Of a stretch of 15,454 nucleotides of DNA, positions 8,001 to 15,268 are shown one piece after another; the stretch's first letter is position 1, and each line of letters starts with the position of its first letter. The stretch spans positions 1 to 15,454 of the forward strand of contig SLPX01000066.1 of the NCBI GenBank assembly GCA_007131745.1. Direction: 5' to 3'. The position numbers and the translations under genes were made by a program. The DNA comes from Myxococcales bacterium. Its GTDB lineage: Bacteria; Myxococcota; Polyangia; HGW-17; SLPX01. The notes beneath the pieces are model-generated. The model was not told where the DNA came from, ran no database searches, and saw only the letters and a list, made by a program, of their open reading frames with translations.

Positions 8001-8171
8001 TTCGGTTGTGGCGCCGCGCCACCATATATGTATTTTGATCAGCGGATAAGTGATGCTGGGTAGAAAGTCGACGGGCAGGCGGGTAAAAGAAGCTACTCCC
8101 AAGACCAGCAGCGCTGATATTACTGCGATGGTCGCAACTTTTCTTTTTACTGCATAATGGGTGAGTTTCAT
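5052..8171 (-). CDS. RND efflux pump inner-membrane subunit (AcrB/CzcA-like)
   Basis: A 1039-residue protein of usual RND length, with two homologous halves. TM1 is followed by RLPVDFLPSITYP and the periplasmic porter domain GATTEEVEEHIADVIEKEM. TM2-6 begin around residue 335, with the TM4 segment VVALGVLLDNAIVVIENI; D400 is the expected proton-relay aspartate, followed by N401 where AcrB has a second Asp. The second half starts near residue 530 (SEFLPVLDDGRIMVKVRLATGTS) and ends with TM8-12, including TVNDGVLLFTLADELR and RLRPRVMTTVTTTAGLLPLAL. It should use the proton gradient to export substrates together with the adaptor and outer-membrane factor. The substrate is not evident, and typical metal-pump residues were not identified. 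Its ATG overlaps the adaptor stop (ATGA), so the two are translationally coupled. It is the last gene of the operon. Confidence 0.95.
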   Translation of the reverse strand: MKLTHYAVKRKVATIAVISALLVLGVASFTRLPVDFLPSITYPLIKIHIWWRGATTEEVEEHIADVIEKEMAGLEGLDYLESVSHEGGYTLEVNFLYDVDVNVAFQDVQAAMVRAGRRLPADMDAPVIIKADPQLLPVVELAIRSSKWDLVELRDWTDNWLLDRILAVPGVSGGDISGGLLREIRVHLDPLVLERYHLSVEDIKVAVESANIERFAGRLITGDREIIVRTMGDLQSLQEIKDIIVKTEGISMVRLGDVAQVLDGHEEVRVITRLDSSPCVKFGVQKQPDTNTVDVENALRKRLSELKTSMPEHIDIEFLESQAEYVETSLRGVKTAMIQAAILLVLVTFLFLGSLRQALVLMITLPVVLVSSFSIMHTLGFSINLFTLAGIVVALGVLLDNAIVVIENITRTSNETKVFSDKTAVSATIQVTSAIMASTMTLLALFVPYIMVSGLTSLLFRELVLVVSGIMLLSAISAVTFVPMMGSLVLTGWNQNKKPGKEKTSTRVLLSIQNAYGVLVRYLIKFRWPVAALFTGIIAWAGFIAFSLQSEFLPVLDDGRIMVKVRLATGTSLQETDALLSRIEEAVADDPLVESAFTLAGGKVWGLYTFEIANEGQVNIQLVPRSKRRINTLEYIGRLQKKLAPLAPPGGRVMVRQMRIKGIRRMGESDLTVQIRGAEMDKLFELAAEAVRSARNIPSLTNVHLGMDMTKPELHVHLDRKKMADLDITVKDAADTLQALIHGVTASHYREDANLYAIRLKIPEARLTNKEDIENLIITNKTGRRFRVRDIASVKSRSGPVEIIRENQSKLVEIRADVLGASLGKGLQDLREAMNKMNLPTGYEITYGGKARYMQDLMGSTLKILSLAVFLALVVLAVQFNSIRYPLIILLSIPAGAAGIAFSLYITDLALGATVLVGFLVVVAATVNDGVLLFTLADELRTGSEGLNIRTAVELSARTRLRPRVMTTVTTTAGLLPLALNLGGGGEMLQPMAVGAIGGLLMEIPVALFLMPCLYIMVTRKNTIPPKTDSKETAPGKSA

Positions 8172-9343
8172 TTCAGCGGCTTTCCAGCATCGGGTTTTGG
8201 AAAATCAGCCGCGCTTTCTTTGTTTGCCCGTTTCGGCTTTACACCACCCCTTGATTTTTTTCCGCCCGCTTTTTTTCTTGAATGAGATTTGTCTTGTTTA
8301 TCACCCCCCATCATGTATCGGACCTTCTTGGCGGCTCCAAGTCCTCCGTGTCCGGAGACCACGACCTTGTCTCCCGGTTCAACCCCTTCGATTATTTGTA
8401 GTGATTCTCCAACCTCCATGCCTGTGCGCACATGACGTCGTTTAACCAACCCCCCTTTTTCCACTACGAAAAGGTACCCTTTTTCGTCCGTCAGGTGTAC
8501 GACCGCTTTCGACGGTAAGATCATAACTTCCGGAAGAGATTTGCCCTTGATGGTTATGCGAGCGAACATTCCTGGAATGAGTTCAATATCCTCCGGCAAT
8601 TTTGCTTCTATTGTTCTGGTCCCGGTTTTCCTGTCGATTTCGGGAAACATCCGGACTATCTCCCCCTGAAAAACTTTACCCGGGTATGCATCAAGTGCGA
8701 CCTCAATGGGTATGTCGGGGTTGATGTGCAATCCGGTTTTTTCAGGAACAGCGAAACGAATCAGCAAGCTCGAAGAATCGAAAATTTCCATTAAGACATA
8801 CCGAGCCCCCACGAAATCTCCTTCGAATGCGTGGAGTTTCGACACGGTACCCGCAAAAGGGGCAATAATTCGATAGTCTCCCAGTTTTTCAGCCGCACGG
8901 GCGAGTTTTGCCTCTGCGCGGCCCACGTTCAGCCGTCCTTGATCCAGTTCCGAACCAGGGATCGCGCCGATCGAAACCAGCTTTTCGATCCTTTTCATTT
9001 CGATTCGGGCTGTTTCAAGCTCTTGTCCAGCAGAGGCGGATTCAGCTCTGTCTCCCCTGATTCGGCCGATTCGCGCCAGGAGTTGACCGGATTTCACCGC
9101 GTCGCCCTCCCTGACTTTGCACCAGACCACGGGACCTTCAACAGGTGAAGCCATGCGGGCTATGCGCGCCGGTTCCACGGTTCCGGTCAATCTCAGGGTC
9201 TCTTCCAACTTATCGATACCGACCACTGAAACCTCCACCTTTGGAGGTTTGCGGGACCGTCCTCTTTTTTGTGGGTCACTTTTTTTGCACGCAGACGTGA
9301 AAATGAAAGTCGAGGCTGCCAAGATTACTAACGGTTTTTTCAT
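8168..9343 (-). CDS. RND periplasmic adaptor (membrane fusion protein), lipoprotein
   Basis: A 391-residue protein. The signal peptide ends in FTSAC with lipid Cys19. The HlyD/AcrA-type order is visible: beta-barrel start (LRLTGTVEP, about 50-60), first lipoyl half (VREGDAVKSGQLLARIG, 77-93), alpha-hairpin (about 100-152), second lipoyl half (YRIIAPFAGTVSKLHAFEGDFV, 157-178), barrel (about 190-265, with LIPGMFARI), and membrane-proximal domain (EVMILPSKAV to EGVEPGDKVVVSG, 272-331). Residues 347-391 form an unusual Lys/Arg/Gly-rich tail. It bridges the pump and the outer-membrane factor in the periplasm. It lies 27 nt after the TolC-like gene and overlaps the pump start by 4 nt. A weak GGA ribosome site precedes the ATG. 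The family call is secure; the role of the tail is unknown. Confidence 0.93.
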   Translation of the reverse strand: MKKPLVILAASTFIFTSACKKSDPQKRGRSRKPPKVEVSVVGIDKLEETLRLTGTVEPARIARMASPVEGPVVWCKVREGDAVKSGQLLARIGRIRGDRAESASAGQELETARIEMKRIEKLVSIGAIPGSELDQGRLNVGRAEAKLARAAEKLGDYRIIAPFAGTVSKLHAFEGDFVGARYVLMEIFDSSSLLIRFAVPEKTGLHINPDIPIEVALDAYPGKVFQGEIVRMFPEIDRKTGTRTIEAKLPEDIELIPGMFARITIKGKSLPEVMILPSKAVVHLTDEKGYLFVVEKGGLVKRRHVRTGMEVGESLQIIEGVEPGDKVVVSGHGGLGAAKKVRYMMGGDKQDKSHSRKKAGGKKSRGGVKPKRANKESAADFPKPDAGKPLK

Positions 9344-9370
9344 GAGTTAGTTTCCGGTTTTGTCAGTTGT

Positions 9371-10813
9371 TTAGTGTTCTTTTCCAGTGGCCAGATCGAG
9401 GAGCGCAAGTGATGTATGGAGCGCGGCGATAGCCCTGTAATAATTGATCTCGGCCGTTAAAAGTTCTGTCTGCGCATCCAGCACATCCCTGGTTGAACCA
9501 TCATGTCCGATGGCTGCTTTTTCACGTTCAACCCTGAGGACTTCGCGGGCTTTTTCGATGGAAACCTCCATGGCTACTATTCTTGAAATCGCGGTTTGAA
9601 CGTGCGAGACCGCGGTCCGTACATCTCTGTAAATACTCAAAATCAGGTTTTTTCGCTTTTCCGACAGCACTCGGAGTTCTGCAGAAGCGGCGCGGATTTT
9701 GGGATTTGCATAAAGCCAACCGAAGAGGGAGTATCCGAAATTGATTCCGATATATCCCAGGTCATCATAATCACCCTCGGTGCTCAACCTGGGCCCGAAT
9801 GTAGCAGCAGCCGATATGGTGGGCCAATAATCGGCTTTGGCCCCTTCGACCATATTTGCCTGGGCACTCATGCGGGTTTCCAATTCTTTCAGGTCCGCTC
9901 TTCGCCGGATCGCCTCGTTGGAAAGCCTGGTTAAATCCAGATGCGGGTTTGCACGTTTGAGGGAACCCTTGATCAGTTGAGTGCCGGGATCCGGCGTAGG
10001 GGCGCCCAGCAGGTTTGCAAGCACAGCGGATCCGATTTCGTACAAACCCTGCTGCTCCTCCATAGTTGACTTGATTGCGGCCAGCCGGACCTCAATTTTT
10101 AGCACATCCACGGGAGCGGCTTTCTCCGAGGCGAGCATTTCCCGGATAAGCTCGTGATGTTGTTCGAGAATTTTTCTGGATTCACTCAGAACTTCGAGCA
10201 ACTTTTCCTGGACAAGTAAATTGTAGAACGCGGTTTTGACTTTAAAGACGAGTTCTTCTCTTGTGCGGGCTTTTTGGTGACGGGCGGCCTTTGTCATCCA
10301 TTCAGCCGCTTTTGCAGCTCTCGTTACGCGACCGCCTGAAAATATGGGGATGTTGAGAGTTACGTCAGCCCAAAAAATATTTCTCGAAAAAGCCGCGGAG
10401 GTTGCATCCGGACCGCGCGCCGGGACAAGGCGTTCCTTGTGCCAATGTCGTCTGTAGCCCCCGCTGACGATCAGATCAGGATAATGGCCTGAAGACGCTG
10501 CTTCTTCCATGGCTTCATGGATATTTATGGTCCATCGTGCCGCCGCGGCTTCAGGGTTTCTTTCGAGAGCGAGTGAAATTGCAGTTGTCAAGGTAAGAGG
10601 AAGTTCGCCCTTCAGGTCAAAATGATCCGCGTCGGATAAACCGGTTGATTCGGTTTCGTTCAAGGGCCATGGGGGTGTGAACCCCGGTGATGGTTCCTGT
10701 AGGAAACTGCAGTTCCACGAAAGAATGACCGGAAGAATGTATAATAACTCCGTAGATGGATTGATCCGAATGGGCGGTTTTACTCTTGTCTGTTTTTCAT
10801 GTTTATCAAGCAT
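9371..10813 (-). CDS. TolC-family outer-membrane efflux factor
   Basis: A 480-residue protein with two outer-membrane-efflux repeats, about residues 72-275 and 285-475. Visible motifs are LPLTLTTAISLALERNPEAAAARW at the repeat start, VTLNIPIFSGGRV in the first strand pair, a long helical section (KVKTAFYNLLVQEKLLEVL), RADLKELETRM, and in the second repeat the strand FGYSLFGWLYANPKIR followed by helix ending in DVLDAQTELLTAEINYYRAIAAL. Residues 20-35 are a hydrophobic segment ending in LSWNC; Cys35 may be lipidated, as in OprM-type factors, but this lipobox is weak. It is the first gene of the efflux operon and forms the outer-membrane duct for the adaptor and pump. The ATG has only a weak purine stretch upstream, so the exact start is less certain than the gene. 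Confidence 0.92.
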   Translation of the reverse strand: MLDKHEKQTRVKPPIRINPSTELLYILPVILSWNCSFLQEPSPGFTPPWPLNETESTGLSDADHFDLKGELPLTLTTAISLALERNPEAAAARWTINIHEAMEEAASSGHYPDLIVSGGYRRHWHKERLVPARGPDATSAAFSRNIFWADVTLNIPIFSGGRVTRAAKAAEWMTKAARHQKARTREELVFKVKTAFYNLLVQEKLLEVLSESRKILEQHHELIREMLASEKAAPVDVLKIEVRLAAIKSTMEEQQGLYEIGSAVLANLLGAPTPDPGTQLIKGSLKRANPHLDLTRLSNEAIRRRADLKELETRMSAQANMVEGAKADYWPTISAAATFGPRLSTEGDYDDLGYIGINFGYSLFGWLYANPKIRAASAELRVLSEKRKNLILSIYRDVRTAVSHVQTAISRIVAMEVSIEKAREVLRVEREKAAIGHDGSTRDVLDAQTELLTAEINYYRAIAALHTSLALLDLATGKEH

Positions 10814-10987
10814 AAGATCTTTTTTGTTGCCAAAATTTTTTTGTTACTGTGGGGATGAAACAATCGAGGGTCGAAAAACCCGCGGTATTTTCAGTGGAAT
10901 GAGATAAATAAAGTGGCCGGAATGATGCATTATTTGCGCGGATTGGGCGAACAGTGGGGTTTCCCGATGGCGGAAAAAAAGGTTTGC

Positions 10988-11015
10988 AATAAAAAAACAT
11001 TCGGGCAAGAGTCAA
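10988..11015 (-). promoter_or_regulatory. Possible sigma-70 promoter of the efflux operon
   Basis: On the minus strand TTGACT (11015-11010) and TTTATT (10993-10988) are spaced by 16 bases. The -35 is good and the -10 matches 4 of 6. Transcription would start about 170 bases before the TolC-like gene, giving a long leader. This is motif matching only. Confidence 0.28.
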
Positions 11016-11134
11016 GGCCGTAGCCCTGAAATCACATCTTTTGAGAAAACTGATTGTCCAAGAGTTCTTTTTTTAACTGTTTTCAGGTTCGAAACATGAT
11101 TACAAGTTCAGCCCTGAAGATCCAACGCGATGGT

Positions 11135-11138
11135 TGGA
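11135..11138 (+). promoter_or_regulatory. Shine-Dalgarno deciding the kinase start
   Basis: GGAG lies 6 nt before ATG 11145, whereas the upstream in-frame ATG at 11130 has no such site. This favours the shorter protein. Confidence 0.55.
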
Positions 11139-11144
11139 GCTGCC

Positions 11145-13220
11145 ATGGAAAAGAATCGTAGAAAAAACTCGTCTTCTGATAACGAATCCGATGGAGAAAG
11201 GGGAAAGTCGGTGGATTGCAACGATCCTGGTATCGATACGGAGGGCACAACGGAGGGCAATCCGGAAACGGGGGATCGCGGAGGTGAATTGTACGGCGAT
11301 TTGCGCACCTCGGATTCGCGTCTCAGGGAATTGGCGGATACTCTTTTTGACATTGTTTACGAATTCGACTTGAGCGGACGGATAGTCTATGGAAACCAGG
11401 CGGCCGTTGATGCATTCGTACCGGTGGGGGCCAAAGCCACCGATATAAACGTCCGGAATACAATGGTTGAAAAAGATCTTGCCGAGTCTGCAAAGGATAT
11501 CCAAGCCATATTGGGTGGGCGGAAGATTGTTGCTGAAAGAACTTTCGTGCGGACTGACGGAACGACTTTTACCGGGGAGGTTCATTCAGGCCCTGTTTAT
11601 GAAAATGGTAAGGTGTGTGGTGTTCGAGGAGTGATAAGGGACATAACAGAGCGCAAGAGAGCGAATTTGCTGTTGAAGGAAAGCGAGGCCCGGTTCAGGA
11701 CGCTTTTCGAGTTGTCCCCCCAGCCGGTTGTGGTAAGCGATCCCGATACCGGTAGGCTGATCGATGTGAACGAGAGATTTTGTGCGTTGAGCGGGTATGC
11801 GAAAGACGAGGCTATAGGAAAGACTTCCACTGAACTGGGCTTGTTTTCTCCTGAACAGCGCGCATCTTTCATGGAACTGTTTCGAAATAAGGGGGATGTG
11901 TCCGCTCTGGAGATGGATTTCATGGACAGGAACGGCAATGTTTGTGAGACTTTGCTGTATTCCCGGGCCGCGGAAATCAACGGCAGTTCAGTGATATTGT
12001 CCATTGTCGTGGATGTAACCGAATTGAGGAGACTGGAGAGAAACCTTAACCAAACGGCGAAAATGGAAGCATTGGGCCAGCTTGCCGGTGGATTGGCGCA
12101 CGATTTCAATAATCTTTTGATGGCCATACAGGGGAATGTTTCTTTGATTGCATCAGATCCGGCAGGCGGCGAAGTTTACCAACAGGAACTGCATGATATC
12201 GAACACGCGATCCAAAGCGGCGCAAAACTGATCCGCAGATTGCTCGGATTCGCCGCTCAAAGCAGTTGGCAGACGGAACCAGCGGATTTGAACGAGCTGG
12301 TCCGCCGGATCGTCCGGATTTTTGCGAGAACCCACAAAAGAATTCGTTTAGTGGAAGAGTATGGAACGCGATCGTGCATGGGTTTGGTGGACAGCGTACA
12401 GATAGAACAAGCCGTGCTCAACCTGCTGATAAATGCATCGCAGGCAATGAACGAGAGAGGGGATATTCGAGTACAAACAAGGGTTGAAAATTTGAGTGAG
12501 GAAACAACAACTTCTTTCGGTGTAGACGCTGGAGGCTTTGTCGCGATAGAAATCAGCGATTCCGGCGTCGGGATGGACAAGGCGACCCTCGAGCGTGCTT
12601 TTGAACCTTTTTTCACGACCAAAAACACAGGCGGCCGAGGTTCGGGGCTGGGACTTGCTTCAACTTATGGAATTGTCAGGAAACACGGAGGGTTTGTGAC
12701 GGTCGAAAGCAGCCCGGGAAGCGGGTCAGTGTTTACAATGTATCTTCCCTGTCGAAGCAGCAGGAAGATGGGGTACATAAAACCGAAAGACAGACTTTTG
12801 ACCGGAGATGAACTCGTACTCGTGGTAGACGATGAGCCGATTGTGCTCCGGACCGCTGAGCACATGTTATCCAGGTTGGGGTACAGGGTTTTGAGCGCGA
12901 AAACAGGTTTGGAAGCTCTTCAGCTCTTGGAAAAACACCAAAACGAGATATCCCTGGTGTTGCTGGATATGGTCATGAGCGACATGGACGGCAGGCAGAC
13001 TCTTGCCGAGATTCGCAAACGGAATTTTGATGTAAAGGTGTTGATATCATCCGGTTTTACGTTCGGTTTGTCCGACTTGGGGTTCGCCGAGATGAACTGG
13101 GATGGAATACTATCGAAACCATACTCGTTGCAGACTCTTTCCTTGGAAGTGCGGCGGGTTCTTGGGAGTGGTCAGGGTAGACGAAAAGAAGAAACCGATA
13201 ACGACATGGGGGATGGCTGA
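11145..13220 (+). CDS. Soluble PAS-PAS hybrid histidine kinase with receiver domain
   Basis: A 691-residue protein. The frame is open from ATG 11130, but ATG 11145 has a GGAG six bases upstream and is preferred. Residues 1-55 are hydrophilic and disordered-looking. Two PAS domains follow (about 58-170, ending in VIRDITERKRAN, and about 183-297, ending in VVDVTELRRLE). The dimerisation/phosphoacceptor helix has LAGGLAHDFNNLLMAI with H319. The ATPase domain shows NLLINASQAM (N-box), DSGVGMD, FEPFFTTK and GSGLGLAST. The receiver (about 557-675) has VVDDEP, phosphoacceptor D608 in LLDMVM and K658 in LSKPY. There is no transmembrane helix, so it probably senses a cytoplasmic signal through PAS. 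It lacks a DNA-binding output and would need a partner. It is divergent from the efflux operon and 62 nt before the MFS gene, with which it might be co-transcribed. Confidence 0.93.
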   Translation: MEKNRRKNSSSDNESDGERGKSVDCNDPGIDTEGTTEGNPETGDRGGELYGDLRTSDSRLRELADTLFDIVYEFDLSGRIVYGNQAAVDAFVPVGAKATDINVRNTMVEKDLAESAKDIQAILGGRKIVAERTFVRTDGTTFTGEVHSGPVYENGKVCGVRGVIRDITERKRANLLLKESEARFRTLFELSPQPVVVSDPDTGRLIDVNERFCALSGYAKDEAIGKTSTELGLFSPEQRASFMELFRNKGDVSALEMDFMDRNGNVCETLLYSRAAEINGSSVILSIVVDVTELRRLERNLNQTAKMEALGQLAGGLAHDFNNLLMAIQGNVSLIASDPAGGEVYQQELHDIEHAIQSGAKLIRRLLGFAAQSSWQTEPADLNELVRRIVRIFARTHKRIRLVEEYGTRSCMGLVDSVQIEQAVLNLLINASQAMNERGDIRVQTRVENLSEETTTSFGVDAGGFVAIEISDSGVGMDKATLERAFEPFFTTKNTGGRGSGLGLASTYGIVRKHGGFVTVESSPGSGSVFTMYLPCRSSRKMGYIKPKDRLLTGDELVLVVDDEPIVLRTAEHMLSRLGYRVLSAKTGLEALQLLEKHQNEISLVLLDMVMSDMDGRQTLAEIRKRNFDVKVLISSGFTFGLSDLGFAEMNWDGILSKPYSLQTLSLEVRRVLGSGQGRRKEETDNDMGDG

Positions 13221-13282
13221 CCCATGGATCCGAGTACGAATCCTGAAATCGTTTTCGAGTCGGGCCTGAACGGAAACACGCT

Positions 13283-14428
13283 TTGACACGACGGGAAGAA
13301 CCCTCCATCCGCCTTGCGGCGTTCTATTTTTTTTATTTTACGGTGATGGGAGTTTTGGTCCCCTACTGGAGTCCCTATTTGAGAAGTCTCGGTTTCTCTG
13401 CTGCACGTATAGGCGAGTTGACAGCGGTGTTTATGGCTGCCCGGATAGTAGCACCGCTTTTGATGGGGTTTTGGGCCGACAAGACGGGCCGTCCCATGTT
13501 GATGGTGCGGGTTTCTTCCTTTTTGGCGGCTGCTTTTTTCGCTCTTGTATTCGTGGACCAATCGTACTGGATTCTGGCCTTCGCCACCGCCGGGTTCGGG
13601 TTGTTCTACGCTTCCGGTATACCCGCGTTTGAGGCTGTAACCTTGAATCATCTCGGAGGGGGTGAAGAACGCTATGGAAGGATAAGGTTGTGGGGTTCGT
13701 GGGGTTTCATTTTTTCTGTTGTTTTGATCGGCCGTTTTCTGGAAAACTCAGGAATGGGGGCGGTTCCACCGATTCTTCAAGCGCTTTTCGTGTTGTCGGC
13801 ATTGTTTTCAATTCCGGTTCCGGATGCACCGGCCGAACCGTGTAACTCCGGGTCGGTCTCTTTTTCAGCGCTGCTTATGGATGCAAGGGTGCAGGCGCTG
13901 CTGGCGGTCGGAGTTTTGAATCAAGTGGGTCACGGACCCTACTATGTTTTCTTTTCCATTCACATGGCGGACGCTGGATACGATGGAGCCGTGATCGGGC
14001 CGTTGTGGGCGGTGGGTGTTTTGGCTGAAATAGTCATATTCTATTTCATGGTGCAGTTGCTGCCCCGTTTCGGGCTTAGGCGTTTGCTTCTGGTTGCTCT
14101 GGGATTGACCGCCCTGCGCTGGACCCTGGTTGCCTGGTTTGCAGGAAATCCCATCATCATGGTTTTGAGCCAGACTTTGCACGCGGCTTCATACGGTGTG
14201 GTTCATGCGGTCATGATTCATTGCATTCACAGTATTTTCTCGGGCCGCACGCAAAGCAGCGGCCAGGCTCTCTATGCGGCCGCTACGTTTGGTGTTGGTG
14301 GAGCGCTGGGAAGCTTGTATGCGGGTTACGCGTGGAGCGCACTGGGTCCTGAATACACCTATCTATCAGCGTCGCTGTTTCCCGTTCTTGCTTTTGTAAT
14401 AGCTTTTGTGCTGCTGCGGGACATTTGA
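13283..14428 (+). CDS. MFS transporter, phenylpropionate/nucleoside-symporter-like
   Basis: A 381-residue integral membrane protein with about 12 hydrophobic segments. The N-terminus (LAAFYFFYFTVMGVLVPYWS, then SLGFSAARIG) and the loop after TM2 (MGFWADKTGRP) match the MFS_1-like group that includes HcaT. A central motif, GRIRLWGSWGFIF at about 133-145, matches the GxxRxWGSxGF signature of that group. The second half includes LNQVGHGPYYVFFSIHM and ends with SGQALYAAATFGVGGALGSLYAGY. It should be a proton-coupled transporter; the substrate is unknown. The start is a TTG at 13283 with GGAAA 7 bases upstream: the frame opens at a TGA at 13244 and has no ATG or GTG before TM1. It lies 62 nt after the kinase gene on the same strand, so an operon is possible. 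Confidence 0.88.
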   Translation: MTRREEPSIRLAAFYFFYFTVMGVLVPYWSPYLRSLGFSAARIGELTAVFMAARIVAPLLMGFWADKTGRPMLMVRVSSFLAAAFFALVFVDQSYWILAFATAGFGLFYASGIPAFEAVTLNHLGGGEERYGRIRLWGSWGFIFSVVLIGRFLENSGMGAVPPILQALFVLSALFSIPVPDAPAEPCNSGSVSFSALLMDARVQALLAVGVLNQVGHGPYYVFFSIHMADAGYDGAVIGPLWAVGVLAEIVIFYFMVQLLPRFGLRRLLLVALGLTALRWTLVAWFAGNPIIMVLSQTLHAASYGVVHAVMIHCIHSIFSGRTQSSGQALYAAATFGVGGALGSLYAGYAWSALGPEYTYLSASLFPVLAFVIAFVLLRDI

Positions 14429-14467
14429 CACAGGCCGTTTAGATCGCTCAATTAGATTCAAACAGTT

Positions 14468-14974
14468 TCAACTATTTGGAAACGGTTCAAAAAGATGCTT
14501 TTCCAGCGAGAGGAGAAAACGTTTTTTGTCCGGTCCGCCGGTGTATCCCCCGATGGATCCGTCTTTGCGAATGACTCTGTGGCATGGAATGAAAATGGGT
14601 ATGGGATTGGATTTCATGGCGTATCCGACGGCGCGCGCCCCGTGCCTGCAACCCGCCGCGTCGGCCAATTCTTTGTATGAAACCGTTTTGCCGTAAGGAA
14701 CTGAAAGGAGTTCTTTCCATACTCTTTTCTGAAACGGGGTGCCCGTCGGATTCAGCGGAACATTGAATCTCCTCCTCCGTCCGGCGAGATATTCAATGAG
14801 TTGAGCGGCTGCCCCGAAAAGACATGAGTCGGGTGAGTGGATTAGACCCTGCTCCAGATCTTCAGTGCTTGTGCATTGCACATCCGCTGTTTTTCCGAAT
14901 TCGAGTGAAACCAATTTGTTGTCGATTTCCTCGATTTGGGCTAATCCAAGAGGTGTTTTGATCACCATCCGCAT
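14468..14974 (-). CDS. ogt: Methylated-DNA-protein-cysteine methyltransferase
   Basis: A 168-residue suicide DNA-repair protein that moves alkyl groups from O6-alkylguanine to its own cysteine. The active-site motif is IPCHRVI with C131 (counted from 14974), preceded by GARAVGYAMKSNPIPIF and followed by GSIGGYTGG. The helix-turn-helix part is TPFQKRVWKELLSVPYGKTVSYKELADAAG. The N-terminal half (about 1-75) is the usual variable ribonuclease-H-like domain. The frame opens at ATG 14992 (174 aa), but ATG 14974 has AAAGGA nine bases upstream and gives the usual N-terminus (TPLG near the start), so it is preferred. It is convergent with the MFS gene, 39 bases apart. No Ada-type DNA-binding or metal-binding domain is present, so this is the constitutive Ogt type by architecture. 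Confidence 0.94.
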   Translation of the reverse strand: MRMVIKTPLGLAQIEEIDNKLVSLEFGKTADVQCTSTEDLEQGLIHSPDSCLFGAAAQLIEYLAGRRRRFNVPLNPTGTPFQKRVWKELLSVPYGKTVSYKELADAAGCRHGARAVGYAMKSNPIPIFIPCHRVIRKDGSIGGYTGGPDKKRFLLSLEKHLFEPFPNS

Positions 14975-15064
14975 TGACGCAAATCCTTTCATCGAAAAGG
15001 TTCATAAATGTTATTTCACGGAAATCGGAAAGAGAAAACAGCAAAGATCCGGTCTAATGCACCT

Positions 15065-15203
15065 CTCGCTCTATTGACCGCGGAGGATCGAGCGAGCCTG
15101 TTCCTTACGGCAGCGGACAAACCGCCGAGCGCCTCGCAAAAACCTCCCTGCCGGGAGGTTCACCTTCGGCTCGTCCGAGTCGCTTCATCCTTCACCCGTT
15201 CCA
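15065..15203. repeat. Structured repeat, copy A
   Basis: The copy starts with a 64-base block (15065-15128) identical to 15269-15332. Inside it CTCGCTC (15065-15071) pairs with GAGCGAG (15090-15096), and GCGG-ACAAA-CCGC forms a second small stem. A hairpin, AACCTCCC-TGCC-GGGAGGTT, follows at 15141-15160; read on the minus strand it is followed by a short T run, so it could act as a weak terminator. The unit ends with CGCTTCATCCTTCACCCGTTCCA (15181-15203). This has the character of a dispersed intergenic repeat. Confidence 0.8.
15141..15160 (-). terminator. Possible terminator-like hairpin in repeat copy A
   Basis: An 8-bp perfect stem (AACCTCCC/GGGAGGTT) with a 4-nt loop; on the minus strand the stem runs into a TTTTT stretch. 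It could end minus-strand transcription entering from the right, upstream of the alkyltransferase. In copy B the same stem is not followed by a T run, so termination is not a shared property of the repeat. Confidence 0.35.
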
Positions 15204-15268
15204 CCACGCCCTACACCCGGAAGCGCAACTCAGATGTCGGCTTATTGTCCATCTGCCTTTTTTTGCGG

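Larger units (their letters stand above)
10814..11144. other. Divergent intergenic region between efflux operon and kinase
   Basis: The 331 bases separate the divergent efflux operon and kinase gene and should hold both promoters. The sequence is AT-rich with runs of A and T (10820-10847, 10975-10998, 11067-11076). A short hairpin, GGGT/ACCC with a 6-nt loop, lies near 10868-10881, close to the efflux side. GCCCTGAA occurs twice on the plus strand (near 11020 and 11111). I find no coding frame and no clear palindromic operator. The long gap is compatible with regulated transcription but does not prove it. Confidence 0.5.
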
